Source of the DNA: Variovorax terrae
GTDB taxonomy: Bacteria > Pseudomonadota > Gammaproteobacteria > Burkholderiales > Burkholderiaceae_C
DNA: 64,000 nucleotides
NCBI RefSeq assembly: GCF_022809125.1
Contig: NZ_JALGBI010000001.1
Location: 992,001-1,056,000 of the forward strand
Direction: 5' to 3'
Shown here piece after piece: positions 16,743 to 24,159 of the stretch (positions are counted from its first letter, which is position 1; each line of letters begins with the position of its first letter). A program made the position numbers and the translations under genes. Under the pieces are notes generated by a model that did no database searches, was not told where the DNA came from, and was given only the letters and a program-made list of their open reading frames with translations.

Positions 16743-17065
16743 GAGCGTGCTTCCCTTCGGGCATCGCTGGGGGCCTTGGCGGGCAGGGTCTTCCTCCACG
16801 CCGCGTATTCCCGGGGCATGCACACGGCGCACGGCCGGAAGCCGGCCGCGATGGCGGTAGGCTCGTCGGCAAAGAAAACGCGGTGCTTCACATAGCCGTC
16901 GCGGGCGATCGCCTGCAGCGCGGCACGGCAATCGAGACGGCCGTACAGCTTGCCGCCGCGATGCCCTCCGAGCGTGCCGGGCAGCGGGCTGGAGTAAGGC
17001 CTGCCATCCGGCCCCACCAGCGTGAATGTCTTGTCCGATGCCGGCATGCGCGGTGCTCTTGCCAT
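16739..17065 (-). CDS. Stand-alone Ada-type metal-binding domain protein
   Basis: A 108-residue protein that resembles the N-terminal zinc domain of Ada without the AraC or methyltransferase parts: GKLYGRLDCRAALQAIA, then YVKHRVFFADEPTAIAAGF and RPCAVCMP. Potential zinc ligands are C46, H61, C79 and C82. The RPCxxC end matches Ada's C69/C72 pair, exactly the pair missing from the neighbouring Ada. It starts one base after the stop of the upstream 2OG gene; a start at 17047 is also possible. It overlaps the next gene by ATGA. A role as methyl-phosphotriester acceptor or sensor is speculative. Confidence 0.8.
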   Translation of the reverse strand: MARAPRMPASDKTFTLVGPDGRPYSSPLPGTLGGHRGGKLYGRLDCRAALQAIARDGYVKHRVFFADEPTAIAAGFRPCAVCMPREYAAWRKTLPAKAPSDARREARS

Positions 17066-17066
17066 G

Positions 17067-17798
17067 TCACGAGGCATCGTGGAACGACAGTTCCAGGCCG
17101 ATGCGCTCGCCTTGGCGCACGCGGCTGATGGCGTGCTTGAGGTTGACCCGGTAGTAGCCTTTTGTTCCCTTGAAGGGGCGTTCCGCTGTGGCGATGATGG
17201 CCGCATCTCCCAACTTTAGAGGCAACACCATGGGGCGCGACTGCATGCGCGGGCGCTGCTCCGTCATCACGAATTCGCCGCCCTGGAAGTCGGCGCCCGG
17301 CTCGGACAGCAGCGCGACCACCTGCATGGGAAACACCAGCTCGCCGTCATTGCGCTGGTGCAGCGATATGTGGTCTTCAACCCCAAGCCGGCTCATATGC
17401 GATTGCGCCCGCGTTTGGCCTGCTTTCTGGTTGCGCCGCAGAAAGTCTTCCAGCTCCATCGGATAACGATGATCGATGCCCAGGGTTTCGTTCCAGCGAT
17501 TGGCGACGGCCACCAGGCGGCGGTAGAGCGCCGTGCGCCACTGCTCCAGCGGCGCCGGCATACCGGCACCGAAGTAGAACAACTCGCCGCGCCCCAGATC
17601 GCAGGATTCCAAAGTCACTCGGCTGGCGCCAGACGCCGTGGCCTGTTGCGCCACACCACGCGCCAGATCACGCGCCACGCCAGCGCCCAACAGGCCGGGC
17701 AGCAGGGCATAGCCTTCGGCATCGAGCTGCATGCCGATGTCAGCCCAATTCAGGCGATCGAGCGTCGCGTCGAGTGAAGTCATGAGAAATTTCCACAT
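17067..17798 (-). CDS. 2OG-Fe(II) oxygenase-like protein lacking the HxD aspartate (copy 2)
   Basis: A 243-residue paralogue of the genes at 15984 and 21103, matching them in GRGELFYFGAGMP, VALLSEPGADFQGGEFVMTE and the C-terminal NLKHAISRVRQGERIGLELSF. Where the others have LHQDLYG, this one reads LHQRNDG: the metal-binding Asp is Arg. The distal His and the 2OG-binding Arg remain. It may be catalytically altered or bind metal differently. The start at 17798 overlaps the ada stop (TGATG); a start at 17783, with GGAAA upstream, is possible. Confidence 0.82.
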   Translation of the reverse strand: MWKFLMTSLDATLDRLNWADIGMQLDAEGYALLPGLLGAGVARDLARGVAQQATASGASRVTLESCDLGRGELFYFGAGMPAPLEQWRTALYRRLVAVANRWNETLGIDHRYPMELEDFLRRNQKAGQTRAQSHMSRLGVEDHISLHQRNDGELVFPMQVVALLSEPGADFQGGEFVMTEQRPRMQSRPMVLPLKLGDAAIIATAERPFKGTKGYYRVNLKHAISRVRQGERIGLELSFHDAS

Positions 17799-18862
17799 CA
17801 GTCGTTGGCTTCGCGGCGCAGCAGCTCGCGCTTACGATCCACGCCCCAGCGGTAGCCGGCCAGGTCGCCATCGCGCCGCACGACGCGGTGGCAGGGAATG
17901 GCCACGGCAATGTGGTTTGTGGCGCAGGCCTGGGCCACGGCGCGTACCGCCTTGGGCGAGCCGATGCGCTCGGCGATTTCGGCGTAGCTCACGGTCGTGC
18001 CCGGCGGGATCTCGCGCAACGCGCGCCAGACGCGCTCCTGGAAGGCCGTGCCCTGCACATGAAGCGGCAGGTGCAGCCCGATCGAAGGCGCTTCGATGAA
18101 GCCCACCACCTGGGCGATCAACTGCTCGAATTCGTCGTCGCAGCCGATGATCTCGGCCTTGGGGAACTGGTCTTGCAGGTCGCGCACCAGCCGGTCAGGA
18201 TCGTCGCCCAGCAAGATCGCGCAGATGCCGCGCTGGCTCTGGGCCACCAGGATGGCGCCCAGGGAGCACTGGCCCACCGCGAAGCGGATGACCGCGCCGG
18301 CGCCGCCTGCCCGGTAGTCGCGTGCGCGCATGCCCAGCAATTGCTCGGAGGCTTCGTAGAACCGGCTGTTCGAATTGAAGCCAGCGCCATAGATGGCATG
18401 GGTGATGGAAGCCTGCGGGCTGCTCAGTTCCTCGCGCAGCTTGCGGGCACGGTAGGCCGAGCTGTACGCCTTGGGCGTCAAGCCGGTTTCGGCTTTGAAG
18501 AGGCGATGGAAGTGGAACGGGCTCATGCCCACCTCGGCCGCCAGGTCATCCAGCGGGGGAGGGGTTTCGGAGGACTCGATCAACCGGCAGGCGCGCGCCA
18601 CCAGGGCGGCGCGCTCGGCGGCCGCGCTGGTCTGGTCGCCACGGGCGCGACGGCTGCCGCGGTAGCCCGCCGCCTCGGCGGCTTCCGCCGTATCGAAGAA
18701 CTCCACGTTCTCGCGCTTAGGCAATCGCGCCGACGAACTGGGCTGGCAATACACGCCCGTGGTGCGCACGGCGTAGACGAATTGGCCATCGGCAGCGGCA
18801 TCGCGTGCCTGCACGGCCGCCCAGCGCTCGTCGTCGGTTTCGTAGGCAAGGGTCATATTCAT
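17798..18862 (-). CDS. ada: Ada: AraC-type regulator / O6-alkylguanine methyltransferase, zinc site degenerate
   Basis: 354 residues, the same length as E. coli Ada. Order: N-terminal zinc-type domain (1-80), AraC helix-turn-helix (MSPFHFHRLFKAETGLTPKAY), methyltransferase domain with active-site IPCHRVVR. In the zinc domain, the E. coli ligands C38, C42, C69, C72 correspond to C39, S43, S70 and A73: GVYCQPSSS replaces GVxCRPSC and YRGSRRA replaces FRPCKRC. The phosphotriester-triggered activation of classic Ada should therefore not work as usual. A probable Ada box lies 58 bases upstream, within alkA. Start chosen at 18862; 18856 is an alternative. Confidence 0.9.
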   Translation of the reverse strand: MNMTLAYETDDERWAAVQARDAAADGQFVYAVRTTGVYCQPSSSARLPKRENVEFFDTAEAAEAAGYRGSRRARGDQTSAAAERAALVARACRLIESSETPPPLDDLAAEVGMSPFHFHRLFKAETGLTPKAYSSAYRARKLREELSSPQASITHAIYGAGFNSNSRFYEASEQLLGMRARDYRAGGAGAVIRFAVGQCSLGAILVAQSQRGICAILLGDDPDRLVRDLQDQFPKAEIIGCDDEFEQLIAQVVGFIEAPSIGLHLPLHVQGTAFQERVWRALREIPPGTTVSYAEIAERIGSPKAVRAVAQACATNHIAVAIPCHRVVRRDGDLAGYRWGVDRKRELLRREAND

Positions 18863-18893
18863 GGCAGAAGTCCCGTCATCATCAATCACATAG

Positions 18894-19589
18894 TCAGAAT
18901 ACGCAGGCTTTCCATCGCAAGCACTCCGATTCTTGCGGCCGATATTCACCGGCTGGCAGGCGCCACAGATACCAGGCGGCCACCGTCCGAAAAGGGCTCC
19001 AAGCCTCACCGATTGCACGCATCTGGCGCGGCGTGGGGGCCTTCTCCAGGCCCTTCAGGCGGCCGTAGCCTTCCCGTACGCCGAAATCGTCCACCGGCAG
19101 GATGTCGGAACGCTCCAGCGAATAGATCAGGAACATCTCGACCGTCCAGCGCCCGACGCCTCGCAAGGAAACCAGGCGCTCGATCAGGGCCGCATCGGGC
19201 AGGCACCGGGCCTCCTCGAGACTTGGCACGACGCCGTCCACGGTCGCCTGGGCGATGCCGCGAAGGGTCGCCAGCTTGGCTGCCGAGAAGCCGCAGGCGC
19301 GCTGCGCCTGCGGATCGGTGGCCAGCAATTGCTCGGGCGCAGGAAAGGGCACGTCCGGGTAGAGCGCCAGCAGACGCCCCAGGATCGCGTCGCCCGCCTT
19401 GGCGTGCAGCTGCTGGTAGGCAATGGCCCGCACCAAGGCTTCATAGGGCTCGCGCGCGGGCTTGGCCTCATGGCGGCAGGGGCCGATCGCGGCGATGTGG
19501 CGGGCCCAGTCCCCGTCCAGCTCGGACAGGAACTGGGCGGCCCGCCGGTACGCGCGAGGTGAGAGGTCGGCGGCAATGGTTTCGCTCAA
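18894..19589 (-). CDS. alkA: DNA-3-methyladenine glycosylase II (AlkA type)
   Basis: A 231-residue HhH-GPD glycosylase that excises alkylated purines. The hairpin-helix-hairpin LRGVGRWTVEMFLIYSL is followed by SDILPVDDFGVREG, containing the catalytic Asp. It lacks the N-terminal extra domain of E. coli AlkA, as in the shorter bacterial and yeast-Mag1-like forms. The start appears to be TTG at 19589, two bases after the ogt stop; no ATG is available near. It is followed by ada 31 bases later, whose probable promoter box is inside the 3' end of this gene. Confidence 0.9.
   Translation of the reverse strand: MSETIAADLSPRAYRRAAQFLSELDGDWARHIAAIGPCRHEAKPAREPYEALVRAIAYQQLHAKAGDAILGRLLALYPDVPFPAPEQLLATDPQAQRACGFSAAKLATLRGIAQATVDGVVPSLEEARCLPDAALIERLVSLRGVGRWTVEMFLIYSLERSDILPVDDFGVREGYGRLKGLEKAPTPRQMRAIGEAWSPFRTVAAWYLWRLPAGEYRPQESECLRWKACVF
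18921..18946 (-). promoter_or_regulatory. Probable Ada box upstream of ada
   Basis: Minus strand: AAT at the 5' end, then GCAAGAATCGGAGTGC. It carries the GCAAG-N3-CGGAGT core shared with four other sites and lies 58 bases before the ada start, inside the alkA coding region. Confidence 0.6.
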
Positions 19590-19591
19590 GA

Positions 19592-20143
19592 TCAGAACCC
19601 CGGCAGCGTGGCGGTCTTCGGCTCTTCCGCCCTGGCGGCCATCGCCTTCTCATGCTCCAGCAGCCAGCGCTTGCGGTGCAGGCCCCAGGCGTAGCCCTTG
19701 AGGTCGCCATTGCTGGCGATGACCCGGTGGCAGGGTACGATGATGGCGATCGGGTTGGCGCCATTGGCTGCGCCGATGTCGATGGCCGCGCGCGGGTCAT
19801 CGAACCCCAATTCCCTGGCCAGCTTGCCGTAGGTCGTGGTCGTGCCCGCCGGGATGCGGCGCAGCGCGGCCCAGACCCGGCGCTGCAACTCCGAACCGGC
19901 GGTTGCCGCGCGCAGCACGTCCAGCGCCTTCAGCTCACCCTCGAAGTAGCGGGCCAGGGCCTGCGCAATCTCGGCGGGGGCCGGAGCCTCGACCAGCTCC
20001 ACTTTGCCATAGTGCTCGCGCAGGCCACGGTGCAGCCGCGCCTTGTGGTCGGCAAAATCGAGCGCCCGCACGACCTGCTGCGCATCGGTGACGAGCAGCA
20101 TGGTGCCCAGCGGCGAATCCAATGGGTTCAGAAACAGTTTCAT
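19592..20143 (-). CDS. ogt: Methylated-DNA-[protein]-cysteine S-methyltransferase
   Basis: A 183-residue suicide methyltransferase repairing O6-alkylguanine. The active site is IIVPCHRVIASNGDLKGYAWGLHRK; TTTYGKLAREL and the helix-turn-helix precede it. Ogt-type rather than Ada-type because it has its own full N-terminal domain (MKLFLNPLDSPLGTMLLV). It lies between a small unknown gene (40 bases upstream) and alkA (two bases downstream) and is expected to be part of the unit driven by the box at 20423. Confidence 0.93.
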   Translation of the reverse strand: MKLFLNPLDSPLGTMLLVTDAQQVVRALDFADHKARLHRGLREHYGKVELVEAPAPAEIAQALARYFEGELKALDVLRAATAGSELQRRVWAALRRIPAGTTTTYGKLARELGFDDPRAAIDIGAANGANPIAIIVPCHRVIASNGDLKGYAWGLHRKRWLLEHEKAMAARAEEPKTATLPGF

Positions 20144-20183
20144 GATGCACTCCTTGTTGAATCGGTTTTGGGCGTTGGCCCGC

Positions 20184-20375
20184 TCACTTCAGCCGGGTCA
20201 CGCCCCGTTCGCCGAACAGGTACGTCTCGCCGCTGTCCATGTGCAGCTCGGGATCACCGTCATCGTTGACCTGCCAATGCGCCGAGCCAGCATCCACCAG
20301 CGACTGGCAATGGGACTCGACCTGGCGACGCGCTTCGGACACCTCATCCCTCAGGACTGTGGAAATCATGTTCAT
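20184..20375 (-). CDS. Small hypothetical protein at the head of the ogt-alkA unit
   Basis: A 63-residue acidic protein, MNMISTVLRDEVSEARRQV and so on, ending YLFGERGVTRLK; WQVNDDGDPELHMDSGET in the middle. No signal peptide or membrane segment. The ATG at 20375 has GAGG seven bases upstream, a good ribosome site. The probable Ada box lies 47 bases before the start and ogt follows 40 bases after the stop, so it is likely induced by alkylation damage. No family recognised. Confidence 0.6.
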   Translation of the reverse strand: MNMISTVLRDEVSEARRQVESHCQSLVDAGSAHWQVNDDGDPELHMDSGETYLFGERGVTRLK

Positions 20376-20422
20376 CGGATACCTCGGCAACTGCGATCAC
20401 TTTAATGACGCCACGGCAGGAA

Positions 20423-20448
20423 GACACTCCGTCTCTTGCGGTTGAATT
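20423..20448 (-). promoter_or_regulatory. Probable Ada box upstream of the small gene-ogt-alkA unit
   Basis: Minus strand: AATTCAACCGCAAGAGACGG continuing AGTGTC. AAT-N6-GCAA fits the E. coli A-box/B-box pattern, and the GCAAG-N3-CGGAGT core matches four other sites. It sits 47 bases before the small gene. Confidence 0.65.
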
Positions 20449-20455
20449 CCGGGAG

Positions 20456-21100
20456 CTATCCCGCTTTTCGGAAGGTGAAATTGATGCGCTGGCTGCCCAG
20501 CAACGTATGGGGCTCGTCCCTGAGTGGCATCACGCCGTGGTAGCGCAGGCGATCGGCGCTACCCCACACCACGACGTCCCCGTGGTGCAGCGGCACCTTG
20601 ACTATGGGGTCGGTGCGCGCGTGACCGCCGAACAGGAACGTGGCCGGCATGCCCAGGGACACCGAAACGATGGGGGCCTCGTAGTCCCGCTCGTTCTTGT
20701 CCTGGTGCAGCGACAACCTGCTGCCAGGCAGGTAGCGATTGACCAGGCAGGCGTCGGGCTCGAAACCGTCAAAGCCCGCCGCCTCCGCAGCCCCGCTCGC
20801 CAGCCGGGCAAAAACTTCCGGCATGACCGGCCAAGGCTCGCCCGTATCGGGATCGACGGTGGTATAGCGATAGCCACGCCGGTCGGTGGTCCAGCCCAAC
20901 GCGCCGCAGTTGGTCAGCGCGACCGACATGGTGAAGCCTCCGGGCATCACCATGTGCCGGAAGGGGGATGCTGTCTCGATGCCCACAATGGCAAGCATCA
21001 GATCGGGCACATGAGGCAGAGCGAATCCGCGCAGCACCATCGCGGCGGCCCCCAGGCGCTGGTTCTGCGCAGTGGCCTCGAAAAGTTCGAGCGATTGCAT
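20456..21100 (-). CDS. alkB: DNA oxidative demethylase AlkB
   Basis: A 214-residue 2OG-Fe(II) dioxygenase that removes methyl groups from 1-methyladenine and 3-methylcytosine. Key features: NRYLPGSRLSLHQDKNERD (HxD metal pair), SLGMPATFLFGG, distal His in RLRYHGVMPL, and the C-terminal RINFTFRKAG with the 2OG-binding and substrate arginines. Size equals E. coli AlkB. GAGGTGAAC before the ATG at 21100 supplies the ribosome site and the stop of the preceding oxygenase, with which it is co-transcribed. Confidence 0.95.
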   Translation of the reverse strand: MQSLELFEATAQNQRLGAAAMVLRGFALPHVPDLMLAIVGIETASPFRHMVMPGGFTMSVALTNCGALGWTTDRRGYRYTTVDPDTGEPWPVMPEVFARLASGAAEAAGFDGFEPDACLVNRYLPGSRLSLHQDKNERDYEAPIVSVSLGMPATFLFGGHARTDPIVKVPLHHGDVVVWGSADRLRYHGVMPLRDEPHTLLGSQRINFTFRKAG

Positions 21101-21102
21101 GT

Positions 21103-21837
21103 TCACCTCGCGTCGTGAAAGATAAGGCCCACGGTGTGGCGCTGGCCGCTGCGGATGCGGCTGACGCCGTGCCGCATGGCCACCTTGCGGGTGCCGCGCC
21201 GGCCTGGCCTGGAAGATGGGGCGGGCCGTTGATTGACGGTGAACACCACCGCATCCCCTTGGCGTAGCGCAACGACGTCCGCGCGCCGGCCCTGGGCCGA
21301 AATCTCCGTCATGACGAATTCGCCGCCGGAGAAATCCCTGCCAGGCTCCGACAGCAGGATGACCACCTGCAGCGGAAAGACATGCTCGCCGTAGAGGTCT
21401 TGGTGAAGGCAGTTGTAGTCGCCCTCGCCATACTGAAGGATCAGCGGTGTCGGCCGGGTCTGGCCGGCTTGGTGACACCGCTGCAGGAAGGCGGCCAGGT
21501 CGCCCGGGTACTGCACGTCGATGCCCAACTGCAGGTTCCAGCGATTGGCAATCGGCGCCAGTCGGGGGTACAGCGCATGGCGCAGCTGGTCGAGCAGCGG
21601 TGGCAGCGGGTAAGCGAAATACTTGTACTCCCCGCGCCCGAATCCATGGCGAGCCATGACGATCCGCGTGCGATAGCCTTCTTCCCGGCAGTAGAGCGCA
21701 GCGAGCGCATCGCATTGCTCGGCCGTCAGAAGACCGGGCAGCACGGCGTTCCCATGAGCGTCGAGCGAACGCCCGATGTTCGCCCAGTCGCAGGCCTCGA
21801 GCGTCAGGGCCAGGTCGTGACTCGCTGCGGCTTTCAT
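21103..21837 (-). CDS. 2OG-Fe(II) oxygenase, PKHD/P4H-like (copy 3)
   Basis: A 244-residue protein closely similar to the gene at 15984: GFGRGEYKYFAYPLPPL, GDYNCLHQDLYGEHVFPLQ with an intact HxD, GRDFSGGEFVMTE, and RHGVSRIRSGQRHTVGLIFHD with distal His and Arg. It overlaps the upstream methyltransferase gene by ATGA and ends two bases before alkB, placing it in the middle of a three-gene operon. An oxidative dealkylase acting on an unknown damaged substrate is a reasonable guess. Confidence 0.85.
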   Translation of the reverse strand: MKAAASHDLALTLEACDWANIGRSLDAHGNAVLPGLLTAEQCDALAALYCREEGYRTRIVMARHGFGRGEYKYFAYPLPPLLDQLRHALYPRLAPIANRWNLQLGIDVQYPGDLAAFLQRCHQAGQTRPTPLILQYGEGDYNCLHQDLYGEHVFPLQVVILLSEPGRDFSGGEFVMTEISAQGRRADVVALRQGDAVVFTVNQRPAPSSRPGRRGTRKVAMRHGVSRIRSGQRHTVGLIFHDAR

Positions 21838-22415
21838 GCCGCGGACGCCGTGGCCCTGCCGGCGGCCTCTTCGGCCAACAGCGTGCGCTTGCGCTCGGCA
21901 CCCCAGCGATAGCCGGAGATCGAGCCGTCGCTGCGCACCACGCGATGGCAGGGAATGGCAATGGCCAGCACATTGGCGGCGCACGCGCCCGCCACAGCGC
22001 GAACGGCCTCCGGCACACCGAGATCGCGTGCCACATCGCCGTAGCTGCGGGTCTTGCCTGCCGGGATGCCGCACAGCGCCTGCCACACTTTCTGCTGGAA
22101 CGCCGTACCACCGATGTCAAGATTGACCACGCCCTCGGACTGGTCCTTGTCGATGAAGCCGATGACCTGGTTCAGTTCTCGCTCTAGCGAATCCTCGTCG
22201 GCTTGCAGCTCGATGGTCGGGAATTCGGCTGCGAGCTGGTCGCGCAGGGCCTGTGCATCTTCGCCAAGGAAGATCGCGCAGATACCGCGCTGGCTACGGC
22301 CGACAATCACCTTGCCCAGCACCGTCTGGCCGACGGCGAACCGGATGGGGCCCTGCACTTGGCTGCCCGGGGCACGGAAGCTGTACTTGAACGTGGAAAT
22401 GGAATGGGTCTTCAT
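21834..22415 (-). CDS. Ada C-domain-like O6-alkylguanine methyltransferase
   Basis: A 193-residue protein aligning with the C-terminal half of Ada (IRFAVGQTVLGKVIVGRSQRG; CAIFLGEDAQALRDQL) and carrying the acceptor site AIAIPCHRVVRSDGSISGYRW. The Ada zinc and AraC domains are absent, so it is a repair enzyme only. It is the first gene of the operon with the 2OG oxygenase and alkB; a probable Ada box lies 57 bases upstream. It gives the window a third methyltransferase domain. Confidence 0.9.
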   Translation of the reverse strand: MKTHSISTFKYSFRAPGSQVQGPIRFAVGQTVLGKVIVGRSQRGICAIFLGEDAQALRDQLAAEFPTIELQADEDSLERELNQVIGFIDKDQSEGVVNLDIGGTAFQQKVWQALCGIPAGKTRSYGDVARDLGVPEAVRAVAGACAANVLAIAIPCHRVVRSDGSISGYRWGAERKRTLLAEEAAGRATASAA

Positions 22416-22472
22416 GGCAATCGCTCTCTGTGGTTGAAAGGTGAAGCCAGTCTAGAAATCCACTCGCTTCTT

Positions 22473-22498
22473 GAAACTCCGCTCCTTGCGGTTGAATT
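22473..22498 (-). promoter_or_regulatory. Probable Ada box upstream of the methyltransferase-oxygenase-alkB operon
   Basis: Minus strand: AATTCAACCGCAAGGAGCGG continuing AGTTTC. The first 14 bases are identical to the site at 20423. AAT-N6-GCAA and the GCAAG-N3-CGGAGT core are both present. It lies 57 bases before the start codon. Confidence 0.65.
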
Positions 22499-22502
22499 TT
22501 TC

Positions 22503-22585
22503 TTTTGCCGCCGGGCCGCCCCAAGGCAAAAGCGGCTCCTCGGGGAGCAGCGACCCGCGCGAGCGGCGGAGCGTGGGGGGCCGCC
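22503..22585. repeat. REP-like intergenic GC-rich element
   Basis: A stretch beginning TTTTGCCGCCGGGCCGCCCC, followed by AAGGCAAAAGCGGC, TCCTCGGGGAGCAGCG and GGCGGAGCGTGGGGG, contains nested inverted segments (GCTCC/GGAGC). From memory this resembles a repeat frequent in Comamonadaceae intergenic regions. It lies between the alkB operon promoter and the next gene's 3' end and may act as a bidirectional terminator. Confidence 0.45.
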
Positions 22586-22592
22586 TTGCGGT

Positions 22593-23168
22593 TCACCAAC
22601 CGGGGTATCTGGCGATGAGCTGCAGCCATAGTGCGAGACATCCGGTGTCGTGCATGTAGTGCAAGGCTTCAGACGCCTTCCAGGTGCATGGGACGCGGCG
22701 CAGCCAGATCGAGTCAGGGCCTGAGCGATACATCCAGACGATGGTTGCCGCCATCATTTGCTGCTCCGGCGGCATGGCCCGGAAATCGGCCCGCCAGCGC
22801 GCCATCTCTTCGGCATGGTGCTCGCCGGTGCGCTCGTTGTAGGCGGCGGGGCAGAGACTGCGGTGATACTCGCCGTCGTGCGTTCTTGCGAACAGCTTGC
22901 ACAGTGGAGATTGCCAAATGGCCTTTTGCAAGGTCTCGTGGAAGCGTTCTGGGCATCGCTCGAATGGCGAGGCAGAGTCCGCCAGGGAATCCACCTGAGC
23001 GGCTTCTTCGATGTCCAGGTCAAGAAGACTCAACACGAGGTCTTCAAGCCGCATTTGATCGAGGCGCAATGTGACGATGCCCTGCGAAGGAGTCAAGCCT
23101 TGCTTTACCGCCGCGACCCAGGCAAGCAGTGATTGCGCATCTGGGCCGGCGCATGCAATTTCAGGCAT
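22593..23168 (-). CDS. Hypothetical protein
   Basis: A 191-residue soluble-looking protein, MPEIACAGPDAQSLLAWVAA at the start, ending LALWLQLIARYPGW. It has a Leu-rich acidic segment (LEDLVLSLLDLDIEEAAQVD) and Cys/His-containing stretches (SPLCKLFARTHDGEYHRSLCP; GEHHAEEMARW). No family recognised. The start at 23168 is chosen over an upstream non-ATG start because the extension is not obviously protein-like. No GCAAG-N3-CGGAGT element was seen in front of it. Confidence 0.6.
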   Translation of the reverse strand: MPEIACAGPDAQSLLAWVAAVKQGLTPSQGIVTLRLDQMRLEDLVLSLLDLDIEEAAQVDSLADSASPFERCPERFHETLQKAIWQSPLCKLFARTHDGEYHRSLCPAAYNERTGEHHAEEMARWRADFRAMPPEQQMMAATIVWMYRSGPDSIWLRRVPCTWKASEALHYMHDTGCLALWLQLIARYPGW

Positions 23169-23312
23169 CGTGTCAATCCATGGGAGAAGGACGGAAGCAA
23201 ACAAGGACGCCAGCCATAAGAGGCTGGCGTCTGTCCGACACCCAAGTCCTCAAAAGAAGGGAGCGGGTTCCACACCAGAAAAGCGTGGAATGGCTTCCTC
23301 ATTCTGAGAACA

Positions 23313-23780
23313 TCAAGCGTCGCCGCTCTTGGCGGTAGCCTTGATCAGGCCGAGCTGGGTCAGCGCGGTGACGCCATCGTCCAGACCTCGTTCTTCCACG
23401 ATCTTGCCGTCGATCACTTTCAGCACCGTGGTGCCGGTGAAGTGCATCTTGCGGCCGGTTGCGGCGGGCAGGCCACCGATCAGGAAGTCATCGTGAGCCG
23501 GGCCCGTATGGGTGCCGCCACCTTCCCACTGGCCCACCACGTAGTCGCCTTCAGCGATCAGATCGGCCGTGCCCCAGAAATGGAGGTCGGGGAATGCCTT
23601 GCGGAAGTCAGTCATGAACGCCCTGATGTCCGCGCGGCCACGGCGGGGCTCGTGCAGCGAATACTGGAGCAGCATGTTGGGTGCGGCGATGTCTTCGATG
23701 ACCGCCAGGTTGGGATTCTTGCCCCAGAATTCGGTGAACCAACGGCCGACGACGGCCTTGTTTTGCTCTTCTTTGTTCAT
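23313..23780 (-). CDS. SnoaL-like ester cyclase/NTF2-fold protein
   Basis: A 155-residue protein of the SnoaL-like polyketide cyclase group: NKAVVGRWFTEFWGKNPNLAVIED, then RADIRAFMTDFRKAFPDLHFWG and VVGQWEGGGTHTGP, GRKMHFTGTTVLKVIDGKIVEE. These small cone-shaped proteins have varied or unknown substrates. Start at 23780 has GAGG nine bases upstream. A copy of the damage-regulon element is 84 bases upstream, so alkylation-stress induction is possible. C-terminal residues KATAKSGDA are probably flexible. Confidence 0.8.
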   Translation of the reverse strand: MNKEEQNKAVVGRWFTEFWGKNPNLAVIEDIAAPNMLLQYSLHEPRRGRADIRAFMTDFRKAFPDLHFWGTADLIAEGDYVVGQWEGGGTHTGPAHDDFLIGGLPAATGRKMHFTGTTVLKVIDGKIVEERGLDDGVTALTQLGLIKATAKSGDA

Positions 23781-24159
23781 TTGAAAATCCTCACAAGTAG
23801 TTTCGAAAAGATCATCGAAGTCATTCGATGACCTGAGCGAAAGAATAGGCACCGCGCCGCCATTCAAAACTCCGATTCTTGCTGCTCAAGTCAGCTCGAT
23901 ATTTTGATCGGGGTGCTGGCCGGACGCACCTTCTTTCGGACGCCGCGATCACCCGCAATGAGCGCCTCTGGCATGTGCGGGATCAACGCGGGGGGCAGCT
24001 TGACGCTGTCAGTCTTGTAAAGGCGGATATTTCGAACGCAAGAAACAGAGAGCGTTATCGAAGGCGGATCACTACGCTTCATTCCAAGCGAGATAGGGAA
24101 CGTCTCACTGACCTGAGCCCGGTACTTCGCCGGCTTTGGCCCTACGCAAGGAGTCCGTC
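23781..24159. other. Intergenic region between divergent genes
   Basis: 379 bases with no convincing gene, between the SnoaL-like gene (minus) and a plus-strand unknown gene. It holds the probable Ada box at 23865-23890 and a weaker relative, CGCAAGAAACAGAG, at about 24039-24052 on the plus strand. GC content is visibly lower than in the rest of the window, with AT-rich stretches around 23885-24080 suited to promoters. Confidence 0.5.
23865..23890 (-). promoter_or_regulatory. Probable Ada box upstream of the SnoaL-like gene
   Basis: Minus strand: CTTGAGCAGCAAGAATCGGA continuing GTTTTG. The GCAAG-N3-CGGAGT core is intact, including the AAT middle seen at 18921 and 24991; the upstream AAT box is not. 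Confidence 0.5.

Noticed and set aside
24039..24052. CGCAAGAAACAGAG as a sixth Ada box
   Set aside because: It departs from the core at the CGGAGT part, so it was not counted; it could be a degenerate site for the gene at 24160.
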